A DNA stretch of 64,000 nucleotides from Odoribacter lunatus (GTDB lineage: Bacteria > Bacteroidota > Bacteroidia > Bacteroidales > Marinifilaceae). Position 1 is the first letter of the stretch. Each line of letters opens with the position of its first letter. This document shows, piece after piece, positions 60,304-64,000 of this stretch. The stretch spans positions 80,172 to 144,171 of the forward strand of contig NZ_CALPCZ010000003.1 of the NCBI RefSeq assembly GCF_943193135.1. Direction: 5' to 3'. The notes beneath the pieces were generated by a model. The model was not told the DNA's origin and made no database searches. It saw only the letters and a list, made by a program, of their open reading frames with translations. The position numbers were made by a program, and so were the translations under genes.

Positions 60304-61523
60304 CAATGGAAAGAATAGGTAGACTGTCTGTAATAATAGGACAAGGCGGCGTATTGTGTAAGGAAGAGGAGCTCTTTCGGAATCATAAACGAAAATCATT
60401 GTTTATTGGAATACCCAATGAACAAAGGAAAGGAGATAATCGCGTTTGTCTGACCCCTGAAACCGTGAGAACATTGGTTGATATGGGGCATAAAATTATA
60501 GTACAGCGGGGGGCGGGAGAAGGAGCTAATTATACGGACAGGGAATATTGTGATTGCGGGGCGCGGATTGTAGAAACACTGGAAGAAGTTTATGTGGCGG
60601 ATATTATTTTAAAAGTGACTTCCGTTTCTGTCCGGGAGGCAGAATACATGCATGAACATCAAGTGATACTTTCTTCGATGAAAGTATTCCAATTAAAGAA
60701 AGAAGCGATAGTGGAGATGATGCGGAAGAAAGTGACCGCTTTGGGTTTTGATATAATAAAAGATGACGAAGGATATTATCCGATAGTTCGGATAATGAGC
60801 GAAATTGCCGGAAATGCGGCAATAATGATAGCCGGAGAATACTTAAACAACTCGCGCGAAGGAAAAGGAATAATCTTAGGAGGGGTGAGCGGGATTACCC
60901 CTACCGAAGTAATGATACTGGGAGCGGGAACACTGGGGGAATATGCGGCACGGGCAGCCTTGGGATTGGGTGCGACAGTGAAAGTATTTGATGCTTCGGT
61001 CAATCGCTTACGACAATTGAGAGAGAAATTAAACGGACAAGTCTACACATCGGTTTTTCATGAGCCGGTCGTAAATAAATCATTATTAACGGCAGATGTC
61101 GTTATTGGAGCCGTGCGGTGTTTGGATAAAAAGCAGGCGGTAATGATTCGGGAGGAACAGGTAAAGCTTTTAAAACGGGGAGCTGTTATTGTGGATTTAT
61201 CCGTAGATCAAGGCGGGTGCATAGAGACCTCTTACCCGACGACACACGCGCAGCCGGTGTATACGTATGAGGGGGTAATACACTACTGCGTCCCCAATGT
61301 GCTTTCAAGAGTAGCAAAGACGGCATCCATTGCTTACAGCAACGTACTTTTGCCTTTATTGTCGGAAGTTGCGGATTTGGGCGGATTTACCCAGGCACTG
61401 CGGGTAAATGCCGGATTGCGGAATGGAGTATATATTTATAACGGGATACTAACAAAAGAAGTATTGGCAGACCGCTTTGAATTGATGTCAAAGGATATTG
61501 ATTTATTATTGGCTGCTTTATAG
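60300..61523 (+). CDS. ald: Alanine dehydrogenase
   Basis: This 407-residue enzyme of the AlaDH/PNT family reversibly deaminates alanine to pyruvate with NAD. The N-terminal catalytic part has FIGIPNEQRKGDNRVCLTPETV. The Rossmann domain has VMILGAGTLGEYAARAALGLGATVKVFD, and the C-terminus VIVDLSVDQGGCIETS and HYCVPNVLSRVAKTASIAYSN. About 35 extra N-terminal residues precede the usual start, as in other Bacteroidales members. The start is the ATG at 60300 or 60306, overlapping the tsaE stop. Confidence 0.93.
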   Translation: MTMERIGRLSVIIGQGGVLCKEEELFRNHKRKSLFIGIPNEQRKGDNRVCLTPETVRTLVDMGHKIIVQRGAGEGANYTDREYCDCGARIVETLEEVYVADIILKVTSVSVREAEYMHEHQVILSSMKVFQLKKEAIVEMMRKKVTALGFDIIKDDEGYYPIVRIMSEIAGNAAIMIAGEYLNNSREGKGIILGGVSGITPTEVMILGAGTLGEYAARAALGLGATVKVFDASVNRLRQLREKLNGQVYTSVFHEPVVNKSLLTADVVIGAVRCLDKKQAVMIREEQVKLLKRGAVIVDLSVDQGGCIETSYPTTHAQPVYTYEGVIHYCVPNVLSRVAKTASIAYSNVLLPLLSEVADLGGFTQALRVNAGLRNGVYIYNGILTKEVLADRFELMSKDIDLLLAAL

Positions 61524-61544
61524 TTGCTATTAAATTTATTTCTT

Positions 61545-63881
61545 ATGAAGAAATTTATCAGATTATTTTTCATACTGCTTTGTGTGTGGCTTTGTGCTGC
61601 CTGTTCGGCGCGTTACTATATGAAACGGGGAAACGCCCTTCGGGAAACCGGACGTTTCTACAAAGCAAGTACCAAATACGAAAAAGCCTATAACAAATCA
61701 AAGCTGCCGGAAGCACAGGTTACGGCAGCCATGAGTGTGGCGCAATGCTACGAAGATGTAAACAAGCAGCCGGATGCCTACAATTGGTATCGCAAGGCAC
61801 TTCGGGCAAACAAGGAATATCCGGAAGTCCATTTGAAATTGGCGGAAGTGGCCATCATCCGGGGAGAACTGGAGGCGGCGGAAGAGCACTATACGCAATT
61901 CGATGAACTGTTTCCTGATGATGAGCGGGGTAAAAACGGACTTTACAACATAGGCGTATTAAAAGCCGGTATAGAAAAAGCAGGGCGTTATTCCGTCCAG
62001 ATTGCGAAAGAATTTAACTCGCGTTATAATGATTTTTCACCGGTATACTATCCTGAAGACAACAACATTGTTTACTTCACTTCGGCACGAAAAACAAGCA
62101 ACAAGAAAAGAGGAAAAGTCGATCCGGTGACGGGGGATGCCTATAACCATATTTATGTCACTGAATTTACAAATGAAATCCGCACGAAGGATAAGCGGGG
62201 AAATTTAAAAATCAGGCGTTTCCCGGAACCCCGCTGGGTGACCCCTGCTTTGGTGAGGGACTCCATTTTCTCCGGAAAAGATGATGGCAGCCTTTGTTTT
62301 TCGTCAGACGGAACCACGCTGTTTTTTACATCATCGCGGGAGATAAAAGGGAGCAACGTCGGGACGAGAATCTATAAATCCACCGCCAACGAAGACAAAG
62401 ACGGGAAAAAAGGATGGACAACCCTTTTAGGGGCAGGTATATGCAACGACTCTGTTTCTTTAGGACACCCCGCCGTGACACAGGACGGTTCCCGGCTTTA
62501 TTTTTCCACCGACCAGCTGTCGGGAGGAATGGGAGGAAAAGACATCTGGTACGTGGAACTGGTGGATGGAATTTGGAGCGAGCCCCAGAATGCGGGAGAA
62601 GTGATAAACACCCCCGGCAATGAAATGTTTCCCGTGATACGGGACAACGGAGACTTGTATTTTGCTTCCGACGGGCATGACGGATTCGGAGGACTGGATA
62701 TTTATGTGTTGAAAACAACCGAGGAAGGGGAACACATCGAACATCTCCCTTATCCGATAAATTCTTTCGCGGACGATTTCGGGATAACCTTTAAAAACGG
62801 GAAAGAAGAGGGATTGTTTTCTTCCTCCCGTTCCAATCGGAGCGACAACATTTATTCTTTTGCCTTTATCCCGCAGCAATTGCAGGTGCGGTTGCTGGTT
62901 AAAAACAGCGTGACGGAACTGCCCGTCCCGCAGGTAAACGTAACGGTTACCGCCGATGACGGCGAAGTAAGCTACGTGGAGACGGATAGTCTCGGCATCC
63001 TGGAAATGCCCGTAGCACCCCAGCGTGAGTACATCTTTTTGGCGGAACATCCCCGCTATCTGAAAGGAAAAGAGTTGTTGTCCACTTACAAGGAAAAAGG
63101 GGATCGGACTTACGAGCTGAACATTGAAATGCAGCCCATCGAAAAACCGATAGTTATCCCGAATATTTATTTTGACGTGGCCAAATGGGATTTACGGCAA
63201 GACGCCATGGACAATCTGAAAGAACTTTTGACCATATTGAAAGACAACCCCAATATAACCATCGAATTGTCCGCCCACACCGATATGATTGGGAATGACC
63301 AGGCGAATCTGATACTTTCCGACCGCCGTGCCAACTCCGTTGTAAATTACCTGATTGAAAAAGGCGTATACTGGGACCGCTTGGTGGCGAAAGGATACGG
63401 CGAGACCCAGCCCCGCCAGATAAATGAAAAAGATGCGCAGGCATATCCCTTTCTGAAAGTGGGGGACGTATTGAGTGAAAATTTCGTACGTCGTCTGAAA
63501 GGAAGTGAGAAAGAAGACGCTATGCAGCTCAACAGACGTATCGAATTTAAAGTCTTGCGCACCGATTACAAGCCGGGGCCCAACTCTTTGCATAATCCGA
63601 ATCAGGTGGCACAGACCGCGGAAGAAACGGAGAAAATCGGGGAAGTGAGTTTGAAAGACCTGAACAGCATAAAAGGGAAATTCTACACCCTGCAATTGGG
63701 TATATTCAGGACGGTACCGGCAGTCATCAACAACTTCCGTGTGGTATTCACGGAGAAAACAGCGGAAGGTGCCGTGCGCTACTGTGCAGGTATCTATGAA
63801 AGCAGGGAAGAAGCTGCCAGGGCTGCTAATGAATTAAAGCAAAAAGGAATCGAATGTTTTGTGAAAGAATGCAACCATTGA
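61545..63881 (+). CDS. porE: Type IX secretion lipoprotein PorE (TPR-PD40-CpcD-OmpA) with C-terminal SPOR-like domain
   Basis: This 778-residue lipoprotein starts at the ATG at 61545 (an in-frame TTG at 61524 is not needed) and has the lipobox LCAA-C20. Domains in order are: TPR (about 25-150); WD40/PD40-type beta-propeller (YNDFSPVYYPEDNN onward, about 160-430); a carboxypeptidase-regulatory-like domain (about 445-530); and OmpA C-terminal peptidoglycan-binding (IYFDVAKWDLRQDAMDNLKE, about 538-685). A final segment (KFYTLQLGIFRTVPA, about 715-775) resembles SPOR. This is the PorE architecture, which anchors the type IX machine to peptidoglycan. A strong terminator follows. Confidence 0.9.
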   Translation: MKKFIRLFFILLCVWLCAACSARYYMKRGNALRETGRFYKASTKYEKAYNKSKLPEAQVTAAMSVAQCYEDVNKQPDAYNWYRKALRANKEYPEVHLKLAEVAIIRGELEAAEEHYTQFDELFPDDERGKNGLYNIGVLKAGIEKAGRYSVQIAKEFNSRYNDFSPVYYPEDNNIVYFTSARKTSNKKRGKVDPVTGDAYNHIYVTEFTNEIRTKDKRGNLKIRRFPEPRWVTPALVRDSIFSGKDDGSLCFSSDGTTLFFTSSREIKGSNVGTRIYKSTANEDKDGKKGWTTLLGAGICNDSVSLGHPAVTQDGSRLYFSTDQLSGGMGGKDIWYVELVDGIWSEPQNAGEVINTPGNEMFPVIRDNGDLYFASDGHDGFGGLDIYVLKTTEEGEHIEHLPYPINSFADDFGITFKNGKEEGLFSSSRSNRSDNIYSFAFIPQQLQVRLLVKNSVTELPVPQVNVTVTADDGEVSYVETDSLGILEMPVAPQREYIFLAEHPRYLKGKELLSTYKEKGDRTYELNIEMQPIEKPIVIPNIYFDVAKWDLRQDAMDNLKELLTILKDNPNITIELSAHTDMIGNDQANLILSDRRANSVVNYLIEKGVYWDRLVAKGYGETQPRQINEKDAQAYPFLKVGDVLSENFVRRLKGSEKEDAMQLNRRIEFKVLRTDYKPGPNSLHNPNQVAQTAEETEKIGEVSLKDLNSIKGKFYTLQLGIFRTVPAVINNFRVVFTEKTAEGAVRYCAGIYESREEAARAANELKQKGIECFVKECNH

Positions 63882-63897
63882 TTGCGGTTGTAAACAA

Positions 63898-63928
63898 GAA
63901 AAGCAGTTACTTTCGTAACTGCTTTTTC
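63898..63928 (+). terminator. Terminator after porE
   Basis: Perfect stem GAAAAGCAGTTAC / GTAACTGCTTTTTC with a TTTC loop and T-run, 16 bp after the stop. The convergent tRNA-Phe 3' end is 8 bp beyond it. Confidence 0.85.
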
Positions 63929-63935
63929 TTTTCTG

Positions 63936-64000
63936 TGGTATCACCTGGAATCGAACCAGGGACACAAGGATTTTCAGTCCTTTGCTCTACCGACTGAGCT
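63936..64000 (-). tRNA. tRNA-Phe (GAA), 5' part outside window
   Basis: Read on the minus strand, the window edge cuts the gene before its 5' acceptor strand. The D-arm (AGCTCAGTCGGTAGAGC), anticodon loop CTGAAAA with anticodon GAA (63973-63975), T-arm (CCTGGTTCGATTCCAGG) and 3' acceptor TGATACC plus discriminator A are all visible. CCA is not encoded. The anticodon stem AGGAC/ATCCT-type pairing fits tRNA-Phe. Confidence 0.92.

Overview
This looks like a chromosomal segment of a gut-type Bacteroidales bacterium, possibly Odoribacteraceae-like (the family guess is weak). The evidence is Bacteroidetes-type promoters (TTTG, about 20 bp, TAnnTTTG) with few Shine-Dalgarno sites; type IX secretion proteins of the PorW/SprE and PorE types; DUF1573, BACON and HU-like families typical of the phylum; and GH20 and Ser-type sulfatase enzymes suited to host glycans. 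Most of the window is stable housekeeping DNA, with accessory patches at 1-7000 and 38150-44775.

Layout. 1-4855: two tandem membrane Ser/Thr kinases with PEGA repeats and a C-terminal FGE-sulfatase (C-type-lectin fold) domain whose last 45 codons differ sharply between copies, then a small exported protein. 5298-6995: an AbiE-type toxin-antitoxin pair with its promoter and a perfect inverted repeat as candidate operator. 7328-11962 (minus): MutS2 and two DUF1573 proteins. 12254-20758 (plus): rpsO, pnp, a PdxA-like protein that has lost key active-site residues, rpsA, RNase Z, a Crp/Fnr regulator and an acyltransferase; then a mannose-1-phosphate guanylyltransferase. 21897-26636 (minus): an S9 peptidase and a long RelA/SpoT protein with a degenerate hydrolase centre. 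26794-37392 (plus): a 1459-residue exported protein, nth, lipA, lipB and two GH20 hexosaminidases packed as one unit; a patatin converges and overlaps at the end. 38150-44775: palindromic intergenic repeats, an HU-like protein, a BACON/LRR surface lipoprotein, a truncated KilA-N gene, and a two-gene GHKL ATPase/STAS-like module.

The last module is the most striking feature. It lies between pheT and a 60-bp duplicate of the pheT 3' end (43249-43308 versus 44776-44835, 57 of 60 identical, starting exactly at the stop codon). This is the footprint expected if a small AT-rich element entered the 3' end of pheT and restored the gene. No integrase is present inside it. The two proteins share a DFSxxSF motif, which suggests both contain STAS-like folds.

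44776-52197 (minus) is a compact nadB-nadC-sulfatase-nadA-pheT unit. 52357-55164 (plus) holds slyD, aroC, a 95-residue orphan gene with its own promoter and terminator, and a YgjP-type metallopeptidase. 55276-63881 (plus) is an apparent operon mrp-porW-tsaE-ald-porE ending at a strong terminator, followed by a convergent tRNA-Phe cut by the window edge. No rRNA, CRISPR array, IS transposase, integrase or reverse transcriptase was recognised.
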